This document shows positions 18,643-28,721 of a stretch of DNA of 64,000 nucleotides, piece by piece. Position 1 is the first letter of the stretch. Each line of letters starts with the position of its first letter. The position numbers and the translations under genes are program-made. The notes under the pieces are model-generated. The model searched no databases. It saw only the letters and a program-made list of their open reading frames with translations, and was not told where the DNA came from. Source of the stretch: Hespellia sp. (lineage in GTDB: Bacteria; Bacillota; Clostridia; Lachnospirales; Lachnospiraceae); assembly GCA_028693555.1 (NCBI GenBank), contig JAQUVD010000013.1, positions 1 to 64,000 on the forward strand, read 5' to 3'.

Positions 18643-20070
18643 ATGAAAAATACATCTACAATTGCTGCAATTTCTACCGGAATGACAAACTCGGGGATCG
18701 GGATTGTCAGGATGAGTGGGGATGAAGTATTTACGATTATAGACAAAATATTTAAAGGAAAAATGAAACTGTCAGAAGCACCGTCTCATACCATTCATCA
18801 TGGATATATCATGGAATATGAGCCAGAGGGACAGACCCTCCGGAATCAGCCGCCCATTGATGAGGTACTTGTGATGGTGATGCGTGCACCTCGTACCTAC
18901 ACCGGTGAGGATACAGTAGAAATTGATTGTCATGGTGGTACATTTGTATTGACACAGATTCTTGAAAATGTGATCAAAGCAGGAGCAAAGCCCGCAGAGC
19001 CTGGGGAATTTACGAAGAGGGCTTTCTTAAATGGAAAGATGGATTTATCGCAGGCAGAAGCGGTCATTGATGTAATTAATTCAAAAAATGAATATGCTCT
19101 CAAAAGTTCTATTAGTCAATTAAAAGGTAGTGTAAGAAATAAAATAACAGATATAAGAAATAAAATAATTTACCATACTGCCTTTATTGAAACTGCTTTG
19201 GATGATCCAGAGCATATCAGTGTGGATGGATATGGTGAAACATTAAAAGGTGTAGTTGATGAGATACAGGAAACATTAGGAGAATTGATTGATTCTGCGG
19301 ATGATGGAAGAACGATAAAAGAGGGAATACAAACTGTTATACTGGGAAAACCAAATGCGGGAAAATCTTCTCTTTTGAATGTACTGACTGGAAAAAACCG
19401 TGCGATTGTAACAGACATTGCAGGGACAACACGAGATGTATTAGAAGAACAGATTCAACTGCAAGGATTATCGTTGAATGTAATTGATACAGCTGGAATT
19501 CGCGACACAGAAGATATTATTGAAAAAATGGGTGTGGAGAAGGCAAAGGAATATGCTTTGAATGCAGATCTGATTATCTATGTAGTGGATGCGTCACGTG
19601 AACTCGATGAGAATGATGATGAGATACTTCGAATTGTATTTGACCAGAAATCAATTATATTATTGAATAAATCAGATCTTAATACAATTATTACGAAAGA
19701 AATCTTGCAAAAACGGATTCAAAAGCTTCGAAATAATGAGAAAAATGAAGAAATTCCTGCAATTAGTATTTCCACAAAAGAAGAGAGCGGCATCAAAGAG
19801 CTGGAAAACGTGTTAAAAACCATGTTTTTACATGGTGATATTCAGATGAATGATGAAGTGTATATTACAAATATCAGACAGAAGACAGCACTGCAGGATG
19901 CATATGAAAGTCTTCAAAAAGTTTTGATCAGTATTGAAAACCAGATGCCAGAGGATTTTTACTCCATTGATTTGATGGATGCATATGAGTCCCTGGGAAA
20001 TATCACAGGAGAAACTGTGGGAGAGGACTTAGCAAATGAAATATTCAGCAAATTCTGTATGGGAAAATAA
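18643..20070 (+). CDS. mnmE: tRNA modification GTPase MnmE
   Basis: MnmE works with MnmG to make cmnm5-type modifications on uridine 34 of certain tRNAs. The 475-residue protein has the N-terminal tetrahydrofolate-binding domain (1-120), a helical domain, and an inserted G domain with GKPNAGKSS (about 236-244), DTAG and NKSD. It ends with FCMGK, whose Cys is the conserved C-terminal residue. Its 3' end overlaps the mnmG start by 35 bases, so the two are translationally linked. Confidence 0.97.
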   Translation: MKNTSTIAAISTGMTNSGIGIVRMSGDEVFTIIDKIFKGKMKLSEAPSHTIHHGYIMEYEPEGQTLRNQPPIDEVLVMVMRAPRTYTGEDTVEIDCHGGTFVLTQILENVIKAGAKPAEPGEFTKRAFLNGKMDLSQAEAVIDVINSKNEYALKSSISQLKGSVRNKITDIRNKIIYHTAFIETALDDPEHISVDGYGETLKGVVDEIQETLGELIDSADDGRTIKEGIQTVILGKPNAGKSSLLNVLTGKNRAIVTDIAGTTRDVLEEQIQLQGLSLNVIDTAGIRDTEDIIEKMGVEKAKEYALNADLIIYVVDASRELDENDDEILRIVFDQKSIILLNKSDLNTIITKEILQKRIQKLRNNEKNEEIPAISISTKEESGIKELENVLKTMFLHGDIQMNDEVYITNIRQKTALQDAYESLQKVLISIENQMPEDFYSIDLMDAYESLGNITGETVGEDLANEIFSKFCMGK

Positions 20071-21937
20071 AGATCCATATGATATTGTCGTCATTGGAGC
20101 CGGACATGCCGGCTGTGAGGCGGCACTTGCAAGTGCAAGATTAGGTTTAAAAACGATGATTTTTACAGTGAGTGTTGAAAGCATTGCATTGATGCCGTGT
20201 AATCCAAATATTGGAGGCAGCTCAAAAGGGCACTTAGTACGTGAACTGGATGCTTTGGGCGGTGAGATGGGTAAGGTCATCGATCGGACTTTTATTCAGT
20301 CTAAAATGCTTAACCAATCGAAAGGTCCTGCAGTTCATTCACTTCGTGCCCAGGCAGATAAAGCATTTTATAGCAGAACAATGCGTCAGGTTCTTGAGAA
20401 TCAGGAAAATCTTGACATCAAGCAGATGGAAGTGACAGATATTCTTGCAGAAGACGGTAAAATTAAAGGAGTCCAGACGTATTCAGGAGCCATCTACTCG
20501 TGTAGAGCAGTTGTCTTATGTACAGGAACTTATCTGCGTGCGCGCTGCATTTATGGAGAAGTAAGCATGCAGACCGGACCAAACGGACTGCAGCCGGCGA
20601 ATCATCTAACTTCATCACTGGAGAAATTAGGCATTCAGATGTACCGTTTCAAGACAGGGACACCGGCCAGACTTGACAAGAACACCATTGATTTTAGCAA
20701 GATGGAAGAACAGTTTGGAGATGAGCACGTACAGCCATTTTCCTTTACGACCGATCCGGAAGACGTCCAGATTTCACAGGCATCCTGCTGGCTTACTTAT
20801 ACAAATGAAACGACGCATGATATTATTCGTGCAAATATAGACAGATCACCGCTTTACTCTGGTATGATTGAAGGAACGGGCCCAAGATACTGTCCTTCTA
20901 TTGAGGATAAGGTTGTTAAATTTGCGGATAAAAAACGTCATCAGGTATTTATAGAGCCGGAGGGACTCAATACAAATGAAATGTATGTTGGCGGAATGAG
21001 CAGCTCGCTTCCGGAAGATGTACAATATGCAATGTATCGCAGCGTACCGGGACTGGAGCATGCGAAAATTGTGAGAAATGCATATGCAATTGAGTATGAC
21101 TGCATTGATGCCAGACAGTTAAAATCAACGCTTGAATTTAAAAAAATCAGTGGATTATTTAGCGGAGGTCAATTCAACGGAAGCTCCGGATATGAAGAGG
21201 CTGCCGCACAGGGGTTTGTAGCAGGTGTAAACGCCGCCAAAATGGTGTTAGGTGAGGAACAGTTGGTCTTAGATCGTTCAGAGGCTTATATAGGCGTTTT
21301 AATCGATGACCTTGTCACAAAAGAAAGCCATGAACCGTATCGAATGATGACATCAAGAGCAGAATACCGCCTGCTTCTTCGTCAGGATAATGCAGATCAG
21401 AGATTGACTCGTATCGGATATCGTATTGGATTAATCGATGAAAAACGTTATCAGAAGCTGATTGAGAAAGAAAAGATGATTTCTGATGAGATGGAGCGTC
21501 TCGAACATGTTTATGTTGGGACAACTGAGGCTGTTCAGAAATTGCTCGAGCAGTATGAAAGTACACCGCTTACTTCAGGAATCAGCCTGGCAGAGTTGAT
21601 TCGCCGTCCGGAATTGTCATATGAAGCCGTTGCTCCTCTGGATAGAGAACGGAGAGAACTTCCGTGGGATGTCATTGAACAAATTAATATTAATATCAAG
21701 TATGACGGATACATTGCAAGGCAGAAGCGTCAGGTAGAGGCATTTAAGAAGATGGAAACAAAGAAGATTCCGGAAGAAATCGACTACAATGAGATTCAGA
21801 GTCTGCGAATTGAGGCAAAACAGAAGCTCTCTGAGATTCGTCCGCTCTCTGTGGGACAGGCATCAAGAATTTCAGGAGTTTCACCGGCAGATATATCAGT
21901 ATTGCTTGTCTATATGGAACAATACTATAAAAAATAA
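20036..21937 (+). CDS. mnmG: tRNA uridine 5-carboxymethylaminomethyl modification enzyme MnmG
   Basis: This is the FAD-dependent partner of MnmE in tRNA wobble-uridine modification. The 633-residue protein has the dinucleotide-binding motif [10 protein letters not shown] near residue 22, the GidA signatures [15 protein letters not shown] and [16 protein letters not shown], and a helical C-terminal domain that contacts MnmE. The ATG at 20036 lies inside the mnmE reading frame, with a GGAGAGG about 10 bases upstream. The length is normal. Confidence 0.97.
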   Translation: MKYSANSVWENKDPYDIVVIGAGHAGCEAALASARLGLKTMIFTVSVESIALMPCNPNIGGSSKGHLVRELDALGGEMGKVIDRTFIQSKMLNQSKGPAVHSLRAQADKAFYSRTMRQVLENQENLDIKQMEVTDILAEDGKIKGVQTYSGAIYSCRAVVLCTGTYLRARCIYGEVSMQTGPNGLQPANHLTSSLEKLGIQMYRFKTGTPARLDKNTIDFSKMEEQFGDEHVQPFSFTTDPEDVQISQASCWLTYTNETTHDIIRANIDRSPLYSGMIEGTGPRYCPSIEDKVVKFADKKRHQVFIEPEGLNTNEMYVGGMSSSLPEDVQYAMYRSVPGLEHAKIVRNAYAIEYDCIDARQLKSTLEFKKISGLFSGGQFNGSSGYEEAAAQGFVAGVNAAKMVLGEEQLVLDRSEAYIGVLIDDLVTKESHEPYRMMTSRAEYRLLLRQDNADQRLTRIGYRIGLIDEKRYQKLIEKEKMISDEMERLEHVYVGTTEAVQKLLEQYESTPLTSGISLAELIRRPELSYEAVAPLDRERRELPWDVIEQININIKYDGYIARQKRQVEAFKKMETKKIPEEIDYNEIQSLRIEAKQKLSEIRPLSVGQASRISGVSPADISVLLVYMEQYYKK

Positions 21938-21973
21938 AAACATCTTATAAATATATAAATGAAAGAGGAAGAT

Positions 21974-22687
21974 ATGAGTGAGATTTTTGAACATAAACTG
22001 TCACAACTGGGTATTAAATTAAGCAGTAAGCAATATCAACAATTTGATCAGTATTTCGAACTTCTTGTTGAATGGAATAAAGTAATGAACTTGACAGGAA
22101 TTACAGAATATGAAGAAGTAAATGAAAAGCATTTCGTGGATAGTCTGGCAATTGTAAAAGCAACAGATATCAACCAGATTCATACGATTATTGATATCGG
22201 AACAGGTGCTGGATTTCCGGGGATTCCACTAAAAATTGCTTTTCCACATTTAAAAATTGTGTTGTTGGATTCTCTTGGAAAACGTGTGAAGTTTTTAAAC
22301 ACTGTAATAGAAGTATTAGCATTAACTGATATGACAGCAATTCATGGACGCGCAGAAGATTTTGCAAAACAAAAAGAATACAGGGAACAATTTGATTTAT
22401 GTGTCTCTCGTGCAGTTGCAAATCTTTCTACACTTTCAGAATATTGTCTTCCATATGTGAGGACAGGAGGCATGTTCATTTCTTATAAATCAGGAGATGT
22501 TGATGAAGAATTAACTCTTTCAAAAAAAGCGGTTCATATTTTGGGAGGAAGATTAGAAGACACAGTGAAGTTCGAATTACCGGATACAGATATTGGAAGG
22601 TCTTTTGTGAAGATAAAAAAAATACAAAGCACAAGTGGAAAATATCCAAGAAAAGCGGGATTACCATCGAAAGAACCATTATCATAA
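21974..22687 (+). CDS. rsmG: 16S rRNA (guanine527-N7)-methyltransferase RsmG
   Basis: RsmG methylates G527 of 16S rRNA using S-adenosylmethionine. The 237-residue protein has the N-terminal block LLVEWNKVMNLTGIT, the SAM motif IDIGTGAGFPGIPLKI, and the block CVSRAVANL. I chose ATG 21974, with AGAGGA 4 bases upstream, over an in-frame ATG at 21959 that has no ribosome-binding site. It ends the mnmE-mnmG-rsmG operon and is followed by a strong terminator. Confidence 0.95.
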   Translation: MSEIFEHKLSQLGIKLSSKQYQQFDQYFELLVEWNKVMNLTGITEYEEVNEKHFVDSLAIVKATDINQIHTIIDIGTGAGFPGIPLKIAFPHLKIVLLDSLGKRVKFLNTVIEVLALTDMTAIHGRAEDFAKQKEYREQFDLCVSRAVANLSTLSEYCLPYVRTGGMFISYKSGDVDEELTLSKKAVHILGGRLEDTVKFELPDTDIGRSFVKIKKIQSTSGKYPRKAGLPSKEPLS

Positions 22688-22746
22688 TAAAAAAGAGAAG
22701 ATTTCATGGGTAGATAGAAGTACCCTTGAAATCTTCTCTTTTTTAC
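22688..22746. terminator. Strong bidirectional terminator
   Basis: A stem of about 15 base pairs (AAGAGAAGATTTCA with TGAAATCTTCTCTT), itself enclosing a GGGTA/TACCC inner stem, is flanked by A and T runs on both sides. It serves rsmG on the plus strand and the convergent hydrolase gene on the minus strand. Confidence 0.92.
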
Positions 22747-22755
22747 AATATAATA

Positions 22756-23715
22756 TTATTTACTCTCTAAAAAAATATTTAACTGTTCCATAAATTTTTT
22801 CGGCAATTCTAACTGTGGAAGTAACTTTGAATTTTCCATACTAACAATTTCAATTGCAGGTACTTGGTTTTGATATTGATCTGCAGCAAGTACATTTTCT
22901 GGATTACCATTTCCAACAATAATATAAATACTGTTATTCATATTATTCAGACTCTGCATAATATTAGTATTTGTGTATTTTGAAACAATACTTGCATATA
23001 AATACTTAGAATGAGATTCACCAATATGCGATGACTCTAAATAGGTTGAAATTAACTTATCTGTTATATTGTCTGGATTATAATAATATTTTGTACGAAA
23101 ATCATTTTCAACGGTAGTCCTACGAATCAAAATATTATAAAGCATGGTTCCTACGATTGGAAGATTAATTAAATCTCGAACAATGGTAGAGCGCTTTGTA
23201 GGATTTTTTGCAAGTGATATTGGACTAACTGGATTTACCAGTACAATACGGTCAATTAATTCTGCATTATTTGTACAAGCCATAATTGCAATAGCAGAAG
23301 ATTCACTGGTTGCAATGATATCTGCTTTTTCTTCAATTACATTTTTAATAAAGTCATTTATCAACTGAACATATAGAAAATTCGTATATGTCAAATTTGG
23401 CTTATCAGAATTACCACATCCAAGTAAATCAATGGCATATACTGTATTTGTCTTAGATAAATCATTGACTATGTTCATCCACTCATAATGCGAGCTTGTT
23501 GCATTTAAATCATGAATAAGTAAAATTGGTTTACCTGAGCCTTGTTTTGTATAGAAAACCTTGCCAAATCTCCAATTATAATATTCTCCATCAATCCCGC
23601 TAAAAATACTCTCTGCGGTATCAGCCAATTCTCTTGCTTTATTTAATACATAAATAGCACCGGTTGTTGCTGCCGTGAGCATTGTTAATGTAATGATTTT
23701 TCCTTTTGTTTTCAT
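22756..23715 (-). CDS. Alpha/beta hydrolase with N-terminal membrane anchor
   Basis: The 319-residue protein has a single hydrophobic segment at the N-terminus (about 7-24) and then an alpha/beta-hydrolase fold: GSGKPILLIHDLNATSSHYEW carries the oxyanion-hole region and YAIDLLGCGNSDKP follows. The nucleophile elbow reads ATSESSA, with Ser in both usual Gly positions' neighbourhood instead of GxSxG, so activity is uncertain. Substrate is unknown. The gene is a lone minus-strand insert between rsmG and parA. Its promoter region has TATAAT and an inverted repeat TACTAC-N5-GTAGTA. Confidence 0.8.
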   Translation of the reverse strand: MKTKGKIITLTMLTAATTGAIYVLNKARELADTAESIFSGIDGEYYNWRFGKVFYTKQGSGKPILLIHDLNATSSHYEWMNIVNDLSKTNTVYAIDLLGCGNSDKPNLTYTNFLYVQLINDFIKNVIEEKADIIATSESSAIAIMACTNNAELIDRIVLVNPVSPISLAKNPTKRSTIVRDLINLPIVGTMLYNILIRRTTVENDFRTKYYYNPDNITDKLISTYLESSHIGESHSKYLYASIVSKYTNTNIMQSLNNMNNSIYIIVGNGNPENVLAADQYQNQVPAIEIVSMENSKLLPQLELPKKFMEQLNIFLESK

Positions 23716-23821
23716 TTACACACCCCATTTCTATTGTTGTGTCTATTATACTACAAAAGGTAGTAGATTGGAAGAATTGAATTATGAAAATTCAGCGTAT
23801 TCTCTGTAAATTACAATACAA

Positions 23822-23837
23822 TGTTTCACGTGAAACA
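23822..23837. promoter_or_regulatory. parS centromere site 1
   Basis: The sequence TGTTTCACGTGAAACA is a perfect match to the 16-bp palindromic parS consensus bound by ParB/Spo0J. It lies upstream of parA. Confidence 0.97.
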
Positions 23838-23865
23838 TTTTTATTGAAAATATAGAAAAAATTAA

Positions 23866-23881
23866 TGTTTCACGTGAAACA
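23866..23881. promoter_or_regulatory. parS centromere site 2
   Basis: This is a second perfect TGTTTCACGTGAAACA, 44 bases from the first. The pair sits directly upstream of the parA promoter, so ParB loading here could also influence parAB transcription. Confidence 0.97.
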
Positions 23882-23947
23882 TTGTATAGATTATAAAAGT
23901 AAAAAGTGGTATAATGATAAAGCATATTAAGGAAAGGGGAATTACAA

Positions 23948-24718
23948 ATGGGAAGAGTCATAGCAATTGCCAACCAAAAGGGAGGCGTCGGAAAGACTAC
24001 GACTGCAATCAATCTTTCAGCCGCACTGGCAGTACAAGGACAGAAAGTACTGAGTATTGACATGGATCCGCAGGGAAACATGAGTAGTGGACTTGGCGTA
24101 GATAAGAATGATGTGGAAAATAACCTTTATGATGTAATTCTGGGGGAGAAGAAGGCAGAAGAATGCATCCGTAAGGAAGTACTAGAAAATCTAGATGTAT
24201 TACCATCAGATATTAATTTATCAGCAATTGAAGTAGAATTGATTGATAATGCAAATAAACAGTTTATTGTTCGGGATGCCATCAAAGGAATTATTGATCA
24301 ATATGATTACGTGATTGTAGATTGTCCACCAGCACTTGGAACGCTTACAATTAATGCATTATGCGCTGCAAATTCGGTAGTTGTACCAATTCAATGTGAA
24401 TACTATGCATTAGAAGGATTGAGCCAATTAATCCAGACAATTCAATTGGTTCAGGATCGACTTAATCCAGAACTTGAAATGGAAGGTGTCGTATTTACAA
24501 TGTATGACGCCAGAACGAACTTATCTCTGCAGGTTGTTGAAAATGTAAAAGATAACTTACAACAGAATGTGTATAAGACAATTATTCCTAGAAACATTCG
24601 ACTCGCAGAAGCGCCAAGTTATGGAATGCCAATCAATTTGTATGATCCAAAATCAGCAGGAGCAGATGCTTATGCAAGATTAGCAGATGAAGTAATTCAT
24701 AAAGGAGAAGATGACTAA
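23948..24718 (+). CDS. parA: Chromosome partitioning ATPase ParA/Soj
   Basis: This is a Walker-type ATPase that works with ParB-parS to segregate the chromosome origin and, in relatives, to tune DnaA activity. The 256-residue protein has the deviant Walker A KGGVGKTTT (11-19), the DMDPQGN motif and the YVIVDCPPALG Walker B region. A TATAAT (23910-23915) lies 33 bases upstream with only a weak -35. Its stop codon shares one base with the parB start. Confidence 0.96.
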   Translation: MGRVIAIANQKGGVGKTTTAINLSAALAVQGQKVLSIDMDPQGNMSSGLGVDKNDVENNLYDVILGEKKAEECIRKEVLENLDVLPSDINLSAIEVELIDNANKQFIVRDAIKGIIDQYDYVIVDCPPALGTLTINALCAANSVVVPIQCEYYALEGLSQLIQTIQLVQDRLNPELEMEGVVFTMYDARTNLSLQVVENVKDNLQQNVYKTIIPRNIRLAEAPSYGMPINLYDPKSAGADAYARLADEVIHKGEDD

Positions 24719-25656
24719 TGGCAGTAAGAAGAAATGGACTTGGAAAAGGAATTGACAGCTTGATTCCACCAGCACCAAAAAAGAAAACGGATATAGAAAA
24801 AACAGAAAATAAAGTTGTAAACAAAGAATCTGCTGCAGATATAAACAAAGAAAAAATTGTAAATGGCGAACAAAAAGTAAAAATCACAATGGTTGAGCCC
24901 AATAGAGAACAGCCAAGAAAAGATTTTGACGAAGATTCATTATTAGAGCTTGCAGATTCCATTAAACAATATGGAATCTTACAACCATTGCTTGTAACAA
25001 AAAAAGATGATTATTATGAAATTATTGCAGGTGAAAGAAGATGGAGAGCAGCAAAGCTTGCAGGAATCAAAGAGATACCCGTAATCATCAAAGAATATAC
25101 AAGCCAGGAAATTGTAGAGATTTCTCTGATTGAGAATATTCAGAGAGAAAATCTAAATCCAATTGAAGAAGCTATGGCATATAAGAGATTATTACAGGAA
25201 TTTTCTTTAAAACAGGATGAAGTGGCAGAGCGCGTATCAAAGAGCAGAACAGCAGTGACGAACTCCATGCGTCTGTTAAAGCTGGGAGATAAAATTCAAC
25301 AGATGATCGTGGATGATATGATTTCCACAGGACATGCAAGAGCACTTCTTGCAATTGATGACGATGAACAGAGATTCATTCTTGCAAACAAGATCTTTGA
25401 TGAGAAGCTGAGTGTTCGTGAAACAGAAAAACTGATTAAATCACTGAAGAACCCAAAAAAAGAAAAAGCAAAACCGAAACAGCAGACAGATCAGTTTGTA
25501 TATGATAATCTTATCGAAAAGATGAAGGGTGCAATAGGAACAAAGGTAAATATTGCGCAAAAAGCAGAAGGTAAAGGCAAAATTGAAATCGAATATTATT
25601 CACAAAAAGAACTCGAACGTATATTCGAACTAATTATGTCGACACAGCAGTCATAG
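24718..25656 (+). CDS. parB: Chromosome partitioning protein ParB/Spo0J
   Basis: ParB is a CTP-dependent clamp that loads at parS and spreads along the origin region. The 312-residue protein has a variable, Lys-rich N-terminus, then the ParB N-terminal domain with QPRKDFD and the CTP-binding GERRWRAAK motif, NIQRENLNPIEEA, and a helix-turn-helix (DEVAERVSKSRTAVTNSMRLL) that reads parS. The C-terminus would form the dimerisation domain. It overlaps parA by one base. Confidence 0.96.
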   Translation: MAVRRNGLGKGIDSLIPPAPKKKTDIEKTENKVVNKESAADINKEKIVNGEQKVKITMVEPNREQPRKDFDEDSLLELADSIKQYGILQPLLVTKKDDYYEIIAGERRWRAAKLAGIKEIPVIIKEYTSQEIVEISLIENIQRENLNPIEEAMAYKRLLQEFSLKQDEVAERVSKSRTAVTNSMRLLKLGDKIQQMIVDDMISTGHARALLAIDDDEQRFILANKIFDEKLSVRETEKLIKSLKNPKKEKAKPKQQTDQFVYDNLIEKMKGAIGTKVNIAQKAEGKGKIEIEYYSQKELERIFELIMSTQQS

Positions 25657-25680
25657 AAAGATAAAATATAGGAGGAATAT

Positions 25681-26214
25681 ATGGGAATATTAGATTCAAT
25701 TGGACTTGATCCTTTATACTTATTCGTCTTGTTATTCTTGATACAAATTCTACTATTTGTACTTTTATTGAATATCAACATGAAATACAATCGTTTGAAA
25801 TTAACTTATACTTCGTTTATGAGAGGAAAAGATGGGAAAACTATCGAAGAAAGTATCTTAGATCGTTTTAATATTATTGATAAGATTGAGAGTATTGCAA
25901 AGAAAAACAGACAGGACATCCGTGAAATGAGTAAAACGCTTCAGGGAAACTATCAAAAACTCGGAATTGTAAAATATGATGCATTTCACGAGATGGGTGG
26001 TAACTTGAGTTTTGCATTGACGATGTTAGATGGAAAAAATAATGGCTATATTATTAATGCGATGCATAGCAGAGAGGGCTGTTACACATATATCAAAGAA
26101 ATCGTAGGTGGAGAGAGTTATATTGAGCTTGCAGATGAAGAGGCAGAATCTCTCGAGAGAGCAATTTACCAGGAATCATACGATGCAGATATTAAAGATA
26201 TTATTGAAGATTAA
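25681..26214 (+). CDS. DUF4446 family membrane protein
   Basis: The 177-residue protein has one N-terminal transmembrane segment (about 12-34), a coiled-coil-prone stretch (about 60-95) and a compact C-terminal domain with YDAFHEMGGNLSFALTMLD. This matches the DUF4446 family, which in Clostridia is commonly found beside parB, as here. Its function is unknown. A GGAGGA Shine-Dalgarno lies just before the ATG. Confidence 0.88.
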   Translation: MGILDSIGLDPLYLFVLLFLIQILLFVLLLNINMKYNRLKLTYTSFMRGKDGKTIEESILDRFNIIDKIESIAKKNRQDIREMSKTLQGNYQKLGIVKYDAFHEMGGNLSFALTMLDGKNNGYIINAMHSREGCYTYIKEIVGGESYIELADEEAESLERAIYQESYDADIKDIIED

Positions 26215-26241
26215 ATAAAACAAAATCATAGGAGAAGACAA

Positions 26242-27534
26242 ATGTTAGACATTAAATTTTTAAGAGAGAATCCAGACGTAGTAAAACAAAACATTAAAAA
26301 TAAGTTTCAGGATGCCAAATTACCAATGGTAGATGAAGTTATCGAACTGGATCAGAAAAACCGTGAAATCAAAGGTGAAGTTCAGGCATTAAGAGCAAAC
26401 AAGAATAAAATTTCCAAACAGATCGGTGCATTCATGGCACAGGGAAAAAAAGAGGAAGCAGAAGAAATCAAAGCTCAGATTGCAACAGAAGGATCACGTA
26501 TCGATGAGTTGTCAAAAGAGGAAAAAGAAGTAGAAGAAAGAATCAAAACAATTATGATGAGCATTCCAAATATCATTGACCCATCTGTACCAATCGGTAA
26601 AGATGACAGTGAGAATGTTGAAATCCAAAAATACGGAGAGCCATTTGTACCGGAATTTGAAGTTCCATATCATACAGAGATAATGGAAAAGTTTGACGGA
26701 ATTGATTTGGATGCAGCTGGTAAAGTTGCAGGAAATGGTTTCTATTATCTGATGGGGGATGTTGCAAGACTTCATTCTGCAGTTATTTCATATGCAAGAG
26801 ATTTTATGATTGACAGAGGTTTCACGTATTGTGTACCACCGTTCATGATTCGCAGCAACGTTGTGACAGGTGTCATGAGCTTTGCAGAAATGGATGCGAT
26901 GATGTATAAGATCGAGGGAGAGGATCTTTACTTAATCGGTACAAGTGAACATTCAATGATTGGTAAATTCATTGATACCATGTTAGAAGAAAAGCAGCTG
27001 CCACAGACCCTCACAAGCTATTCTCCATGTTTCCGTAAAGAAAAGGGAGCACATGGTATTGAAGAACGCGGTGTATACCGTATTCATCAGTTCGAAAAAC
27101 AGGAGATGATTGTCGTATGTAAACCGGAAGAGAGCAAATCATGGTATGACAAATTATGGCAGAATACTGTGGATCTGTTCCGTACACTCGATATACCGGT
27201 TCGCACATTGGAGTGTTGTTCTGGAGATTTGGCAGATCTTAAGGTGAAATCCTGTGATGTAGAAGCATGGTCACCAAGACAAAAAAAATATTTCGAAGTG
27301 GGAAGCTGCTCAAACCTTGGAGATGCACAGGCAAGAAGACTTGGTATTCGTGTCAAAGATGAGAATGGGGATAAATACTTCGCACACACATTAAATAATA
27401 CAGTTGTAGCTCCACCAAGAATGTTAATTGCATTCTTAGAGAACAACTTGAACGAAGATGGTTCTGTTAATATTCCAACCGCTCTTCAGCCATATATGGG
27501 TGGCATGAAGAAGATTGAAGTAAAGAAGGCATAA
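26242..27534 (+). CDS. serS: Serine--tRNA ligase
   Basis: This enzyme charges tRNA-Ser with serine. The 430-residue protein has the N-terminal coiled-coil arm that grips the tRNA long arm (about 30-105, ending KEVEERIKTIM), and a class II catalytic core with motif 2 (PCFRKEKGAHG) and motif 3 (NNTVVAPPRMLIAFLENN). No T-box fits in the 27-base gap upstream. It precedes the DUF3881-like gene by only 9 bases. Confidence 0.97.
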   Translation: MLDIKFLRENPDVVKQNIKNKFQDAKLPMVDEVIELDQKNREIKGEVQALRANKNKISKQIGAFMAQGKKEEAEEIKAQIATEGSRIDELSKEEKEVEERIKTIMMSIPNIIDPSVPIGKDDSENVEIQKYGEPFVPEFEVPYHTEIMEKFDGIDLDAAGKVAGNGFYYLMGDVARLHSAVISYARDFMIDRGFTYCVPPFMIRSNVVTGVMSFAEMDAMMYKIEGEDLYLIGTSEHSMIGKFIDTMLEEKQLPQTLTSYSPCFRKEKGAHGIEERGVYRIHQFEKQEMIVVCKPEESKSWYDKLWQNTVDLFRTLDIPVRTLECCSGDLADLKVKSCDVEAWSPRQKKYFEVGSCSNLGDAQARRLGIRVKDENGDKYFAHTLNNTVVAPPRMLIAFLENNLNEDGSVNIPTALQPYMGGMKKIEVKKA

Positions 27535-27543
27535 GGAGATTCT

Positions 27544-28419
27544 ATGCATCAATATTTAAAGGCAATTGGTTTTGGAAATCTGACTTCCAAGAAACAGGAA
27601 AAAGAATTATTGCAGGAAATAAAAGATACATTTACACATCAGACCATTGTCTCTTACAGTCAGGATGCAGATTTTTGTGAGTACCAGAAAACTTATGGCG
27701 TCGGAATGGCAGTTGTCGAATGTGGGGAATTGGATGAACAGGAGAACTTTGAGAGTGAATACTATTTCCCAATGTTTCGCGGAAGCGGGGTCACATCCTA
27801 TGCGGATGTATCCGTAGAACGCAAGATTGACCATGAAGAATACATGGGAATTTGTGAAGATATCCGGGTGGATATCAGTCTTATCTTTCACCTGCAAAAC
27901 GGTGTGGATTACATGAGGGAGATGAAAGCCGGATTGATTCCCAAGAAGGGAACCTCGCTTACATTATCCGGACTTGCCATCAGTGGAAAAGTACTTTTTC
28001 CGGTACGAAAGGATGCAGATCAGGTCAAGAAAAAGAAAGAAGAGAATCTGAATCGGCTGTCACTGCTTAATGCGGCTCACAAAGGTGATCAGACAGCAAT
28101 TGAAACGCTTACACTGGAAGATATTGATACATACTCAAAAGTATCAAGACGATTGGCCACAGAGGACGTATTTACCATTGTGGATACATATCTGATGCCG
28201 TATGGAGTGGAATGTGACCAGTATTCGATTCTTGGAGAGATACAAAAATATACAGTGGCAGACAATCATGCGACAAAGGAGCCGATTTATCAGATGACAC
28301 TTCTCGTAAATGAGTTGAAATTCGATGTGTGCGTGCCGGTAAAGGATGTTCTCGGCGAGCCGGAGGTTGGAAGACGATTTAAAGCAAATATATGGTTACA
28401 GGGATATATTAACTTTTAA
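27544..28419 (+). CDS. DUF3881-like conserved protein
   Basis: This is a 291-residue soluble protein with no signal peptide or transmembrane segment. I recognise it as the DUF3881-type protein of Lachnospiraceae from its start (MHQYLKAIGFGNLTSKK) and its serS-adjacent position, but this rests on memory and is not certain. It is rich in acidic and aromatic residues and has no catalytic motif I can name. It is probably co-transcribed with serS. Confidence 0.65.
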   Translation: MHQYLKAIGFGNLTSKKQEKELLQEIKDTFTHQTIVSYSQDADFCEYQKTYGVGMAVVECGELDEQENFESEYYFPMFRGSGVTSYADVSVERKIDHEEYMGICEDIRVDISLIFHLQNGVDYMREMKAGLIPKKGTSLTLSGLAISGKVLFPVRKDADQVKKKKEENLNRLSLLNAAHKGDQTAIETLTLEDIDTYSKVSRRLATEDVFTIVDTYLMPYGVECDQYSILGEIQKYTVADNHATKEPIYQMTLLVNELKFDVCVPVKDVLGEPEVGRRFKANIWLQGYINF

Positions 28420-28507
28420 TTTCATAAAATGGTTGAAATTCTTGCTGTAAAATGATAAAACATAAGAGTGGATTTTTTTATGAAAGATAAAGAAATCCAC
28501 GAGATGG

Positions 28508-28579
28508 GTTCCCTTAGTTAAATGGATATAACAAGCGCCTCCTAAGCACTAGTTGTGGGTTCGATTCCCGCAGGGAACG
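28508..28579 (+). tRNA. tRNA-Arg (anticodon CCT)
   Basis: The 72-base gene has acceptor stem GTTCCCT/AGGGAAC with discriminator G, a GTTA/TAAC D-stem, anticodon loop CTCCTAA (anticodon CCT, reading AGG) and T-loop TTCGATT. The anticodon stem AGCGC/GCACT has a C-A mismatch at its centre. CCA is not encoded. tRNA-Arg(CCT) genes are frequent integration sites, and accessory genes follow. Confidence 0.93.
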
Positions 28580-28611
28580 TTATGGAAACCTTAAATCTTA
28601 TTTTAATTTGA

Positions 28612-28648
28612 AAAACAGCAAGGTTATTCGTTGACTTGCTGTTTTTTT
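28612..28648 (+). terminator. Terminator after tRNA-Arg
   Basis: AAACAGCAAG (28613-28622) pairs with CTTGCTGTTT (28635-28644), followed by more T residues. Confidence 0.88.
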
Positions 28649-28721
28649 GTTGTAAAAAAATATTGTTCAAAGGGTAAATTGCGGGGTCCAATTTTGGCGC
28701 TCAGGAAGGAGTAGAGGGTTT

